Positions 1 to 7,912 of a stretch of 64,000 nt of DNA are shown here, piece after piece (within the stretch, counting starts at the first letter, position 1; each line of letters starts with the position of its first letter). Below the pieces are notes generated by a model. It was not told the DNA's origin, made no database searches, and worked only from the letters and a program-made list of their open reading frames with translations. The stretch is from Cyanobium sp. M30B3 (GTDB taxonomy: Bacteria > Cyanobacteriota > Cyanobacteriia > PCC-6307 > Cyanobiaceae). The position numbers were made by a program, and so were the translations under genes. Where the stretch lies: assembly GCA_018399015.1 (NCBI GenBank), contig CP073761.1, positions 2,108,001-2,172,000 of the forward strand. Reading direction: 5' to 3'.

Positions 1-1
1 G

Positions 2-187
2 TGTCACGTGGTGAGGCGGGAGGACGGCACCTTTGCTGTGCGCTGGGCGCCGCGGGAGCCGTGGGAGCAGGTGGCCCACGTGGATCCCCTGGTGCCCAAC
101 CCGAGCGTGGGGGAATTCACCCGCCGCCAGGCCCGCGCCGGCGGGCGCCGCCGGGATGGCCGGCGCCTGTTTGATCCGGACCTCTGA
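2..187 (+). CDS. C-terminal end of an unidentified protein (5' end outside window)
   Basis: A frame open from the left edge ends at a TGA at 185-187 and encodes about 61 residues rich in Arg, Pro and Gly, ending LFDPDL. It has the composition of a soluble, basic C-terminal tail. I do not recognise the family. Most of the gene lies outside the window, so its role cannot be judged. It is co-directional with the Wzc-like gene 65 bases downstream, but nothing shows they are functionally linked. It could also be a chance open frame in GC-rich DNA; the lack of any internal break and the sensible gap to the next start make a real gene somewhat more likely. Confidence 0.45.
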   Translation, partial: CHVVRREDGTFAVRWAPREPWEQVAHVDPLVPNPSVGEFTRRQARAGGRRRDGRRLFDPDL

Positions 188-252
188 GGGGCACAGCAGC
201 GCTTGATTCCAGGCGTGGAACCCACCTACAATCCACCAACCTGCCCGCTGCC

Positions 253-2679
253 GTGACCAGCACGCTGCCACCGAACAATCTTCCGGCAACGGCGAACACG
301 GCCACGGTGGCGATCGCTCCCCCGGCGTATTTCAGCCCCCAGCCGATGGGGGAAACGGGCGACGAGGGCTTTTCGCTGCAGAAGTTCCTGCGCACGGTGC
401 GCAGGCGTCAGCGCACCTTCATCGCCACGCTGGTGCTGGTGTCGGCCGCCTCCACGGCCTGGCTCACCTATCAGCGGGTTGTACACCCCGTGTATCAGGG
501 CGCCTTCGGGCTGCTGGTCACCGACCCGGTGAGCCCCACCACCTCGGGCGGCCAGAGCAATGCCCCCAGCGCGATCGGCGCCGTGGCACTCAACCGCGCC
601 TCCCAGAACATTCCCACCCTGATGCGGGTGCTGGAAAGCCCGGTGGTTCTCAATCCGGTGTTTACCCAACTGCGCAGCCAGTGGCCGGGAGAGCGCATGC
701 CCACCATCCGAGTGGAGCAATACAGCGCCAGCCGCGGCGGGCAACAGGTAGCCGCCGGAATCCTCAGCATTCAGGTCACCGGCAACAACCCGGCCGTGAT
801 CACCAGCGCCCTGGAGCAGACCCGCGACACCTACCTGCAGTGGTCGCTCAAGCAACGGCGCGAGCGGTTGCAAGAGGCTGTTGCCTTCCTCAATCAGCAG
901 GCCCCGGAACTGGAGGCCAGGGCGAGTCGCATCCAGCGCCAGGTGCAGGACTTCCGCCTGCGGCACCGGCTGCTTCAGCCCGAGTCCGAGGCCGCCGCCA
1001 CCCGCTCCCAGGTGGACGCGCTGCGCAACCAGCTGATCCAGCAGCGGGCCGAGATCACCCGGCTGGAGCGACTGCGCAGTGACGTGGCCGCCGGACGGCT
1101 GGTGACCAGCGGCTTCAGCAGCGAATCGAGCGACACCGGCTCCCAGACCAGCGTGGCGCTCACCGTGCCCGACCAGGCCCAACTGGCCGAACTGGAGAAA
1201 CTGGACAGCGAGCTGGCCGATGCCCGCTCCCGCTACGTGCCCAGCAACCCGCTGCTGGTGCAACTGGAGAGGGCGCGGGCCACGCTGGTGCCCCAGATCC
1301 AGGCCACCCAGCTGGAGGCTCTCGACGCCGCCCTCAACCAGTTCCGCAACCAGACCAGCAGCCTGCAGAGCCAGATCAACGATCAGGAAGGTCGTTTTGA
1401 CGTGCAACCGGCCCTGTTACGGGAGTACGCCGATCTCGAGCAGAAACTGCGGCTGGCCGAGGGCAACGTGGAGAGCTACGAGCGGTCCCGGGAGCAGTTC
1501 CAGCTGGAGATCGCCCAGAACACCGTTCCCTGGCAGGTGATTGCACCGCCCACCGTGAATCCCAACCCCGTGGAACCGAAGGTGGGGCCGGGTCTGCTGC
1601 GGGCCCTGCTGCTCGGCCTGGTGGCCGCCAGCGGCGCCGCCCTGCTGCGCGAGAAGATGGACCACGTGTTCCACTCCCCCACCGAGGTGGACGAGGAGCT
1701 GGGCGAGAGCCTGCTGGGCCACATTCCCTACATCGAGATCTTCGAGGGGGTGCGGGCCGACAGGCGCTTTCTGCTGGAAACCCTCGATGGCGAGGACGCC
1801 CGCATCACCCGCTACCAGAAATTCCAGTACCAGGAAGCCTTCCGCAACCTGGCCACCAGCCTGCGCTTCCTCAACAGCGACCAGCCGATCCGCTCGATCG
1901 CCCTCTCCTCCTCGATCCCCTCGGAGGGCAAGAGTCTGGTGACGGTGCTGCTGGCCAAGACCCTCAGCGAACTGGGCCAGCGGGTGCTGCTGGTGGACTC
2001 GGACATGCGCAAACCGCAGATCCACCACCGCCTGGGGGTGGATAACGTCAGCGGGCTGAGCAATCTGCTCACCGATGAATCGCTCGACTGGCGCGCGCTG
2101 ATCACGCCGGTGGCCAACCACACCGGCTGGGATCTGCTCACGGCCGGCCGCCAGCCGCCTGATCCACCGCGCCTGCTCAGCTCCCAGCGGATGGCCCAGC
2201 TGATGCAGGACATCACCACCAACGGCGGCTACGACCTGGTGATCCTCGACACCCCGCCGGCCCTGGGACTGGCGGATGCGGCCCTGGTGGCCGAACACAT
2301 CGACGGCCTGCTGATGCTGGTGAGCCTGCGGCGCGTGCCCCGCGATCTGCCCAAGCTGGCCATCCGCCGCATCCGCGATGCCGGCGCGCCGGTGCTGGGG
2401 GTGGTGACCAACTCCCGCCAGCTGCGGCGGGAAGGGGGCGACTCACCGACCTACGGCTACGGCGGCTATGGCTATGGGGGCTATGGCACCAACAAGAGCT
2501 ACGGCTACCAGAGCTACGCCAACGACCCGCTGCTGGCCTACAGCTACTACGACAAGTCGAACAAACCCAGGTCGGACCAAGCCCCCAAGGGGTGGAAGGC
2601 AGCGATTCCCACCCCGGGCAACCTCAAGCGCAACGTGCGCAACCTGGGCCACAAGATCAACAACTGGCTCGACGAATAG
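253..2679 (+). CDS. Wzc-type polysaccharide co-polymerase / bacterial tyrosine autokinase
   Basis: Inner-membrane protein expected to control chain length and export of a surface polysaccharide, and to autophosphorylate on tyrosine. A GTG start gives 808 residues. Order seen: first membrane segment about 55-72; Wzz-like periplasmic part with long coiled-coil stretches about 200-430; second membrane segment about 447-465; cytoplasmic BY-kinase domain with Walker A (PSEGKS, about 556-561), Walker A' (VLLVDSDMRKP, about 578-588) and Walker B (LVILDTPPA, about 661-670). The tail from about 734 is Gly/Tyr repeat-rich with many tyrosines, the usual autophosphorylation cluster. Co-polymerase and kinase are fused in one chain as in Proteobacteria, rather than split as in Firmicutes. 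It is one of very few + strand genes here and overlaps the convergent downstream gene by 23 bases. Confidence 0.93.
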   Translation: MTSTLPPNNLPATANTATVAIAPPAYFSPQPMGETGDEGFSLQKFLRTVRRRQRTFIATLVLVSAASTAWLTYQRVVHPVYQGAFGLLVTDPVSPTTSGGQSNAPSAIGAVALNRASQNIPTLMRVLESPVVLNPVFTQLRSQWPGERMPTIRVEQYSASRGGQQVAAGILSIQVTGNNPAVITSALEQTRDTYLQWSLKQRRERLQEAVAFLNQQAPELEARASRIQRQVQDFRLRHRLLQPESEAAATRSQVDALRNQLIQQRAEITRLERLRSDVAAGRLVTSGFSSESSDTGSQTSVALTVPDQAQLAELEKLDSELADARSRYVPSNPLLVQLERARATLVPQIQATQLEALDAALNQFRNQTSSLQSQINDQEGRFDVQPALLREYADLEQKLRLAEGNVESYERSREQFQLEIAQNTVPWQVIAPPTVNPNPVEPKVGPGLLRALLLGLVAASGAALLREKMDHVFHSPTEVDEELGESLLGHIPYIEIFEGVRADRRFLLETLDGEDARITRYQKFQYQEAFRNLATSLRFLNSDQPIRSIALSSSIPSEGKSLVTVLLAKTLSELGQRVLLVDSDMRKPQIHHRLGVDNVSGLSNLLTDESLDWRALITPVANHTGWDLLTAGRQPPDPPRLLSSQRMAQLMQDITTNGGYDLVILDTPPALGLADAALVAEHIDGLLMLVSLRRVPRDLPKLAIRRIRDAGAPVLGVVTNSRQLRREGGDSPTYGYGGYGYGGYGTNKSYGYQSYANDPLLAYSYYDKSNKPRSDQAPKGWKAAIPTPGNLKRNVRNLGHKINNWLDE
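310..317. repeat. HIP1 octamer (GCGATCGC)
   Basis: Perfect copy of the highly iterated palindrome typical of many cyanobacterial genomes. Other copies seen in the window are at 9953-9960, 29491-29498, 33130-33137, 35532-35539 and 48713-48720. Density is modest, but their presence supports a cyanobacterial source. The copy at 48713 lies inside the IS481 remnant. Confidence 0.7.
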
Positions 2680-3298
2680 CCAGGCGCAGGCCGGCCGCCA
2701 TCAGGCCGGCCACCAGGGCACCCCGCAGGGTGGCGAGCAGGCTGCTGAGCTGAAACTGGTTGCGCTGCTGCAGCAGCTGGGCGCGCTGACTCTCCAGCTG
2801 GCTGTTGATCGCCTGCAGCACCTGCTGCTTCTGCGCCGTCAGGGCGGCGGGGCGATCGGCGGGCAGGGGCACGAGCTGCTGCAGGTCGGCCGTGGAGGCG
2901 GCGGCCTCCACCCGGGGGCGCACGCTGAGCAGCTGGGTCTGCAGGACCTCGAGGCGCTGCTGGGTTTCAGCGTTGCTGGCGAACCAGAGGGCCCCATAGG
3001 CCAGGAGCTGCAGGGGCACCAGGGCCGCGTAGACCCCGTAGCCCACGCTGGCGATGCGGGCACCGATGCGCCGCCGTCCCCCGGGCTGCAGGTGCTGGGC
3101 CAGCAGGCTGCACACCAGGGCCAGCAGCACCACCGGCGCCATCTCCACCAGGATCTGGCTGACGCGCAGGCTCCAGGCCGCCGCCAGCGGCTGGAACGGC
3201 AGCAAGGCCGGCAGCAGGGCCGCCGCCGCGATCAGCAGCAGCAGCTGGGCCAGCCGCTCCAGCAGGGCGGCCAGGGAGGTGTCGGCAGAAGGGGTCAT
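2657..3298 (-). CDS. HpsJ-like cyanobacterial membrane protein
   Basis: Protein of 213 residues from the ATG at 3298 (a TTG lies two codons upstream). It has two hydrophobic segments in the first 60 residues, another around 85-110, then a Gln/Leu-rich coiled-coil region (about 115-185) and a last hydrophobic stretch before a basic C-terminus. This architecture resembles HpsJ-family proteins, known from hormogonium polysaccharide gene sets in filamentous cyanobacteria and also annotated in unicellular ones. The biochemical role is unknown; a link to polysaccharide secretion is inferred from family and from the neighbouring Wzc-like gene, which it faces tail to tail with a 23-base overlap. The family call rests on architecture, not on a motif. 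Confidence 0.55.
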   Translation of the reverse strand: MTPSADTSLAALLERLAQLLLLIAAAALLPALLPFQPLAAAWSLRVSQILVEMAPVVLLALVCSLLAQHLQPGGRRRIGARIASVGYGVYAALVPLQLLAYGALWFASNAETQQRLEVLQTQLLSVRPRVEAAASTADLQQLVPLPADRPAALTAQKQQVLQAINSQLESQRAQLLQQRNQFQLSSLLATLRGALVAGLMAAGLRLAIRRASC

Positions 3299-3327
3299 CG
3301 GCAATCAGTGGGAGAAGGGGGCTGGGC

Positions 3328-3927
3328 TCATGGCCCGGAGGCCGGAGCCCGCCGCTGGAGCCAGAGGCCCAGGGAGCGGCCATCCCAGCCGCTGGCGCGC
3401 CAGAGCTGCACCCGCAGGCCATCACGCCAGCGGCGCAGGGGGTTTTCCGGCGGCATCCGGGCCGGCAGTTCGGCATCCGGGGGTACGTCCACCCGGATCC
3501 CCCGCCGCCCCAGGGCCAGCCGCGCGATCAGCAGGGAGCGCCGGCTGTGGCTGCGGTCGGTGACCAGGGTGACGTGGCGCACCTCCCGGGGCAGGCGCTC
3601 GCTGAGCAGGGTGAGCTGGCCCACGGTGTCGTCACCGTGCATCAGGGTGCCGATACGGGGATCCTCCAGGGGGATGCCCCGTTGATCCAGCTGGTCCCAG
3701 CTGGCCAGAAGCAGGTAGGGCCCGCCCAGAATCCAGAACTGGCTATCAGGCTGCCGCTCCCAGAGATTCAGGGCGGCCTCGGTGCGCAGGGGGTCGTCGG
3801 CGAGCACCACGATCGCCCGCCGCTGGGCGCCGGCGGGCAGCAGGGGGGCCGGGCGCGGGGCCCACCACCAGAGGGCTGCCAGCAGCAGCACGGGCAACCA
3901 GAGGGGCAGGGCGCGGGGCCTGGGCAC
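3328..3927 (-). CDS. YdcF/SanA-like (DUF218) membrane-anchored protein
   Basis: A GTG start at 3927 gives 199 residues with an immediate signal-anchor (LPLWLPVLLLAALWWW) and a DUF218-type domain: AIVVLADDPLRTEAAL near the N-terminus, a central WILGGPY and the TLVTDRSHSRRSLLIA block typical of YdcF. The open frame extends further upstream, but that part lies inside the dehydratase gene, so the short form is preferred. YdcF/SanA proteins are envelope-associated with poorly defined functions in wall or polysaccharide metabolism. The start lies 16 bases past the stop of the upstream dehydratase, consistent with one transcript. The aspartate-rich LADD in place of the usual LGGG loop is a deviation. 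Confidence 0.72.
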   Translation of the reverse strand: MPRPRALPLWLPVLLLAALWWWAPRPAPLLPAGAQRRAIVVLADDPLRTEAALNLWERQPDSQFWILGGPYLLLASWDQLDQRGIPLEDPRIGTLMHGDDTVGQLTLLSERLPREVRHVTLVTDRSHSRRSLLIARLALGRRGIRVDVPPDAELPARMPPENPLRRWRDGLRVQLWRASGWDGRSLGLWLQRRAPASGP

Positions 3928-3943
3928 CGGGGAACGCTCCAGG

Positions 3944-5890
3944 TCAGGAACTGGCGGGCGCCAGCTGCTCCGCCTGCCATTCGGGCACCAGCTCGGCCAG
4001 CAGGGCCAGGGCGGCCGGCTGGTCGTGGGCCACGATGGCGGCCTCGAGGGCATCGAGGCGGGGCCGCAGCCGCTCGGCCGGCAGGAAGGTTTCGCTGGCC
4101 CGGTAGATCAGCGGATGGGGGGTGGACTGGGAATCGCCCTCGATCAGCAGCTCCTCGTAGAGCTTCTCGCCCGGTCGCAGGCCGGTGCAGGCGATGGCGA
4201 TGTCGCCGTCGGGGTGCTGGTCATCGCGCAGGGTGAGGCCGCTGAGGGCCACCATCTGGCGGGCCAGGTCGAGGATGCGCACCGGTTCACCCATGTCGAG
4301 CAGGAAGCAGTCGCCGCCCAGGGCCAGGGCCGAGGCCTGCAGCACCAGCTGCACGGCCTCGGGGATGGTCATGAAGTAGCGGATGATCTCCGGGTGGGTG
4401 AGGGTGATCGGCCCCCCCGCGGCGATCTGGCTGCGGAACAGGGGCACCACCGAGCCCGAGGAGCCGAGCACATTGCCGAAGCGCACCAGGCAGCAGATGA
4501 GCGGCGGGCGGCCGTTGCCATTGGCCTGGGCGGCCTGGGCGGCCAGTTGAGCGGCGGTGGCCTGCAACACCTGCTCGGCCAGGCGCTTGGAGGCCCCCAT
4601 CACATTGGTGGGGCGCACGGCCTTGTCGGTGGAGATGAGCAGGAAGCGCTCCACCCCGTGGGCCACCGCGGCCTGCAGCAGGGTGCGGGTGCCGAGCACG
4701 TTGTTCTGCAGCCCCACCAGGGGGTTGGCCTCCACCAGCGGCACGTGCTTGTAGGCCGCCGCGTGGAACACGGTGTGCACCCGCTGGCGCTGCAGCAGGC
4801 GGTCGAGCAGGGCCTGGTCGCCCACCGAACCGAGCACCGGCTCGATCGCGGGGCGGGGGCCCGGTGCCGGGGCGGCGGCCTGGCAGCGGCGCAGCTCCTG
4901 GTCGATCGCATAGAGGGCGGGCTCGCTGCGCTCCAGCAGCAGCAGGCGTTCGGGGCCCAGGGCGAGGATCTGGCGGCAGAGCTCGGCACCGATCGAGCCA
5001 CCGGCTCCACTCACCAGCACACAGCGGCCGCGCACGCTGGCCGCCAGCAGCTGGGGATCGGGCTCCACCGGATCGCGGCCCAGCAGTTCCTCGATGGCGA
5101 TCGGCCGCAGGGCATCGATGCGGGTACGGCCGGCGGAGATCTCCTCCACGCTGGGCACCTGCAGCACGGGGAGGCCGTGGGGCTGCAGCTCGTCGAGGAT
5201 GCGGCGACGCCGGCTGCGGCTGATCGAGGGCATGGCCAGCAGGATCTGGCTGGGCCTCTCCCTGGCGATCAGTCCGGCCAGCCGCTGGGGGGGCACCACG
5301 GCAAGGCCGTTGATGTGGCGGCCCCAGAGGTGGGGATCGTCATCCACAAAGGCCAGCAGGCGATGGCTGTGGGCGTAGCGCAGGGCGGAAGCCAGCTGCA
5401 TGCCCGCGTCGCCGGCGCCATAGATCAGGGCCGACACCCGCGAGCTGCGACTGGAGCGCGCCTGGGCCTGGAGCAGCAGATCGCGCAACACCAGCCGCAG
5501 CAGACCGGTGAGGCCCGTGAGCAGCAGCCAGAGCAGCAGCCAGCTGCTGCGCGGCGGGGCCGTGAGCGGCAGCAGCCAGCCCAGGGCGCTGAGCAGCAGC
5601 ACCACCACCAGATTGCGCAGGCTGATGGCGTAGAAGGCGGGGCTGCCGGCGTAGCGGGTGATGCCCTTGTACTGGCCGCTGAAGGCATACACCGCCGGGG
5701 CGATCAGCCAGGCGCCGGCGAACATCCAGGTGCACTGGCGCAGCTGGGCGGGCCAGGGATCGGCCAGGCGCAGGGCGAAGCTCAGCCACACCGCCAGGGG
5801 GATGACCAGCAGGTCGGCGGCGATCAGCAGGTAGCGACGCTGCCTGGGGGGGAGGGCCAGCAGACGGCTGAGGGCGCTGTGGAGGGTCAT
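3944..5890 (-). CDS. WbpM/CapD/FlaA1-type membrane NDP-sugar 4,6-dehydratase
   Basis: Protein of 648 residues from the ATG at 5890. Four N-terminal hydrophobic segments (about 20-130) precede a first Rossmann-like domain (YGAGDAGMQL) and the SDR dehydratase domain with GAGGSIGAE (about 291-300) and STDKAVRPTNVMGASKR (about 417-433). That last block carries the Ser-Met-Lys catalytic arrangement of WbpM/CapD, where Met replaces the usual Tyr. The family converts UDP-GlcNAc to the 4-keto-6-deoxy sugar, the entry to QuiNAc, FucNAc or bacillosamine-type sugars. It lies upstream of the YdcF gene and downstream of the WbpL-like transferase, a classic pairing in O-antigen loci. The frame stays open for 740 bases upstream, but that stretch belongs to the next gene. 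Confidence 0.92.
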   Translation of the reverse strand: MTLHSALSRLLALPPRQRRYLLIAADLLVIPLAVWLSFALRLADPWPAQLRQCTWMFAGAWLIAPAVYAFSGQYKGITRYAGSPAFYAISLRNLVVVLLLSALGWLLPLTAPPRSSWLLLWLLLTGLTGLLRLVLRDLLLQAQARSSRSSRVSALIYGAGDAGMQLASALRYAHSHRLLAFVDDDPHLWGRHINGLAVVPPQRLAGLIARERPSQILLAMPSISRSRRRRILDELQPHGLPVLQVPSVEEISAGRTRIDALRPIAIEELLGRDPVEPDPQLLAASVRGRCVLVSGAGGSIGAELCRQILALGPERLLLLERSEPALYAIDQELRRCQAAAPAPGPRPAIEPVLGSVGDQALLDRLLQRQRVHTVFHAAAYKHVPLVEANPLVGLQNNVLGTRTLLQAAVAHGVERFLLISTDKAVRPTNVMGASKRLAEQVLQATAAQLAAQAAQANGNGRPPLICCLVRFGNVLGSSGSVVPLFRSQIAAGGPITLTHPEIIRYFMTIPEAVQLVLQASALALGGDCFLLDMGEPVRILDLARQMVALSGLTLRDDQHPDGDIAIACTGLRPGEKLYEELLIEGDSQSTPHPLIYRASETFLPAERLRPRLDALEAAIVAHDQPAALALLAELVPEWQAEQLAPASS

Positions 5891-6018
5891 GGCCAGCAGA
5901 TCTGCCGCATCATCGCCGCAAAGACCGCCCAGCCCAACACAAACGGCCGTGGCGGCAGCGCATATGTTGATTTGAAAGAAAAACGCAGCCCGCTGGGGCC
6001 CCTGCCGCGTGAACGCCC
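5891..6018. promoter_or_regulatory. Spacer upstream of the dehydratase gene; possible promoter
   Basis: A 128-base gap with a short AT-richer patch (about 5960-5985) in otherwise GC-rich DNA, placed where a - strand promoter for the dehydratase/YdcF genes could lie. An imperfect hairpin at 6011-6034 overlaps the stop of the upstream transferase gene but has no T-run. No convincing -35/-10 pair is visible, so this is a weak positional call. Confidence 0.25.
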
Positions 6019-6990
6019 CTACACGGGCGCGTTCTGGGAGGCGATCGGGAAGGGCACGGCAACCCGCTGATCCAGCCACACCCCCACGGCCAGCTCCAGC
6101 ACCGCCCCGGCCACCACCATGTGCCAGCCGGCCAGCAACAGGGCCAGGGCCAGCAGGGCGGTGGCGGCGATGTAGAGGCCGGCCACGCGGGCGTGGGGCC
6201 AGCCGGCCTGGTGCAGGCGCTGATAGAGATGGAGGCGGTGGGCCTGAAACACCCGCTGGCCGGCCAGCAGGCGGCGGGGTACACACAGGCAGGCGTCGCC
6301 GAGCAGGGGGGTGGCCACCAGCAGCAGCCCGAGGGCCTGGGGCCAGCTGGAGGCCTGCAGCACCAGCCCGGCGAACACCGCCCCCAGGAAGGTGCTGCCC
6401 ACATCTCCCATGAACACCTTGGCCGGACTCCAGTTCCAGGCGAGGAAGCCGAGCAGCCCGCCCACCAGGGCCCAGAGGGGCCACACCGGCGCGTGCAGCT
6501 GGCTGGCGGCGGCGGCGATGGCGATGGCCAGGCAGCCGGCCACCAGCCCATCGAGGCCGTCCATGAAGTTGGTGAAGTTGATCACCGCGGTGACGGCGAT
6601 CAGCAGCAGGCCAGCGGCGAGGGGCAGCAGCCACCAGGCCAGCCCCGCCGGCAGCCCCTGGGCCAGGGGGCTCAGCAGGGTGAGCAGCAGGGCGGTGGCC
6701 AGCTGCACGCCGTAGCGCCAGCTGGCCGGCAGGTTGTGGCGATCGTCGAGCACGCCCACCAGGGCCAGGGGCAGGGCCAGCAGCGGCAGGAGCGCGGGCA
6801 ACCCGGTCGCGGCAAAGCAGGCGGCGGCGGCCACCAGCACAAAAGCCAGCCCACCACCCCGGGGCGTGGGCTGGCGATGGGAACTGCGGGCGTTGGGCTG
6901 GTCGAGCAGGCGGCGGCGCAGCTGGGGCAACAGCACCCAGAGCAGCGCCCAGCCGGCGGCGGCACCCACCACAACGGCCATAGCAGGCAT
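6019..6990 (-). CDS. WbpL/WecA-like undecaprenyl-phosphate HexNAc-1-P transferase (GT4, MraY superfamily)
   Basis: Polytopic membrane enzyme of about 323 residues that would load the first sugar-1-phosphate onto undecaprenyl phosphate. Diagnostic motifs in order: NARSSH and TPRGGG near residues 35-48, GVLDD around 80, NFTNFMDGLDGL around 136-148 (magnesium/nucleotide-binding aspartates), FMGDVGSTFLG around 190-201, and a C-terminal HRLHLYQRL. The NARSSH, TPRGGG and HLYQRL set is typical of the WbpL/WbcO branch rather than WecA proper. I chose the ATG at 6990; a GTG two codons earlier and an ATG at 6981 are alternatives. It is paired with the WbpM-like dehydratase downstream and an SDR upstream, as in WbpM-WbpL-epimerase sets elsewhere. 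Confidence 0.92.
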   Translation of the reverse strand: MPAMAVVVGAAAGWALLWVLLPQLRRRLLDQPNARSSHRQPTPRGGGLAFVLVAAAACFAATGLPALLPLLALPLALVGVLDDRHNLPASWRYGVQLATALLLTLLSPLAQGLPAGLAWWLLPLAAGLLLIAVTAVINFTNFMDGLDGLVAGCLAIAIAAAASQLHAPVWPLWALVGGLLGFLAWNWSPAKVFMGDVGSTFLGAVFAGLVLQASSWPQALGLLLVATPLLGDACLCVPRRLLAGQRVFQAHRLHLYQRLHQAGWPHARVAGLYIAATALLALALLLAGWHMVVAGAVLELAVGVWLDQRVAVPFPIASQNAPV

Positions 6991-7000
6991 CAGCACGGGA

Positions 7001-7912
7001 TCAGAACGGGACAGGAAAGGGCTGGGGGGGCTCGGCGAGCAGCTGGTGGGCGGGCAGGAAGCCGGCCAGATCGGCGCCCATGCGCAGCACCGCCTCGAAG
7101 GCCTTGGGGGAGCGCAGCAGCAGCGGCGCTGCCAGCAGCAGGAACAGGCGGTTGGGGATCGGCAGCAGGCGGCAGCGGCAGGCGGGATCGCCGGGGGGCT
7201 GGGCCTGCTGCAGGGCCTGGAGCATGGCGCGGTAGCTGAGCTGCACGTCGCCGCCGAGGGGGATGCGGGCCGGCAGGGCTGGATCCCAGCCGGCAGCGGT
7301 GAGCTGGCGGGCCAGGTTGAAGGCCACCGCCGCCAGCTGGCGGGCGTGGATGGGCTGGCGCAGGCCGGTGTGGGCCGGCAGGGGCACCAGGGGCAGGCGG
7401 CGCAGCAGCTGCAGCAGGCGGCTGAGATTGCGGTCCTCGTATGGGCCCACCTGGCCGTAGATGAGGGTGGGCTGGAGGATGCGGCAGCTCACATCCAGGC
7501 GGCGGCAGGTGGCGAGCAGTTGCTCCTCTGCCCCCCTGAGCCGGGCCACCAGCTGGCGATCGAAGCTGTTGGCGGCAAACCGCTTGGTGAGGGCGGAGGA
7601 GGAGGAACAGGCGATCAGGCCGCGCAGCCCAGCCAGCCGCTCGGGGTGCTCGCGGGCCAGCTGCTCGAGGAAGGGCGCCAGCAGCCAGATGGGCCCGAAG
7701 CTGATCCAGATCGCCCCCGCGCCGGGCTCGCCGGCCGGCCGGAAGGCGGCGGGGTTGGTGAAATCGGCGGGATGGGCCGCGGAACGGCGGGAGTAGGCCT
7801 GCAGGGGCCAGGCGGGCTCGGCGCTGGCAGCGAGCTGGCGCAAGGCCTCGCCGCTGGGGGTGGCGGCACCGAACAGGTGGAGGTGGATCACAGGTGCCGG
7901 GTCAGCGGGCAT
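7001..7912 (-). CDS. NAD(P)-dependent sugar-nucleotide epimerase/reductase-like protein (divergent SDR)
   Basis: Protein of 303 residues from an ATG that overlaps the upstream GT2 gene by 11 bases. Sequence such as ILQPTLIYGQVGPYEDRNL and RQPIHARQLAAVAF matches the C-terminal half of extended SDR sugar-nucleotide enzymes, for example the 4-reductases next to WbpL in O-antigen clusters. The N-terminal glycine motif is degenerate (HLFGAATPSG) and no clear YxxxK is present; SSSALTKRFAA occupies that region. It may reduce the 4-keto sugar made by the neighbouring dehydratase before transfer by the WbpL-like enzyme. That role is inferred from position; the catalytic state is uncertain. Confidence 0.68.
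   Translation of the reverse strand: MPADPAPVIHLHLFGAATPSGEALRQLAASAEPAWPLQAYSRRSAAHPADFTNPAAFRPAGEPGAGAIWISFGPIWLLAPFLEQLAREHPERLAGLRGLIACSSSSALTKRFAANSFDRQLVARLRGAEEQLLATCRRLDVSCRILQPTLIYGQVGPYEDRNLSRLLQLLRRLPLVPLPAHTGLRQPIHARQLAAVAFNLARQLTAAGWDPALPARIPLGGDVQLSYRAMLQALQQAQPPGDPACRCRLLPIPNRLFLLLAAPLLLRSPKAFEAVLRMGADLAGFLPAHQLLAEPPQPFPVPF

Noticed and set aside
226-1407. Long - strand frame opposite the Wzc-like gene
   Set aside because: It lies entirely on the antisense of a strongly supported gene and shows no family motifs; GC-rich DNA gives many such frames.
3782-6070. 762-residue + strand frame
   Set aside because: Gln/Gly/Ala-rich low-complexity antisense of the YdcF-like and dehydratase genes.
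3944-6634. Long 896-residue - strand frame covering two genes
   Set aside because: Only the part from the ATG at 5890 matches the dehydratase family; the first 248 residues are a shifted-frame reading of the WbpL-like gene.
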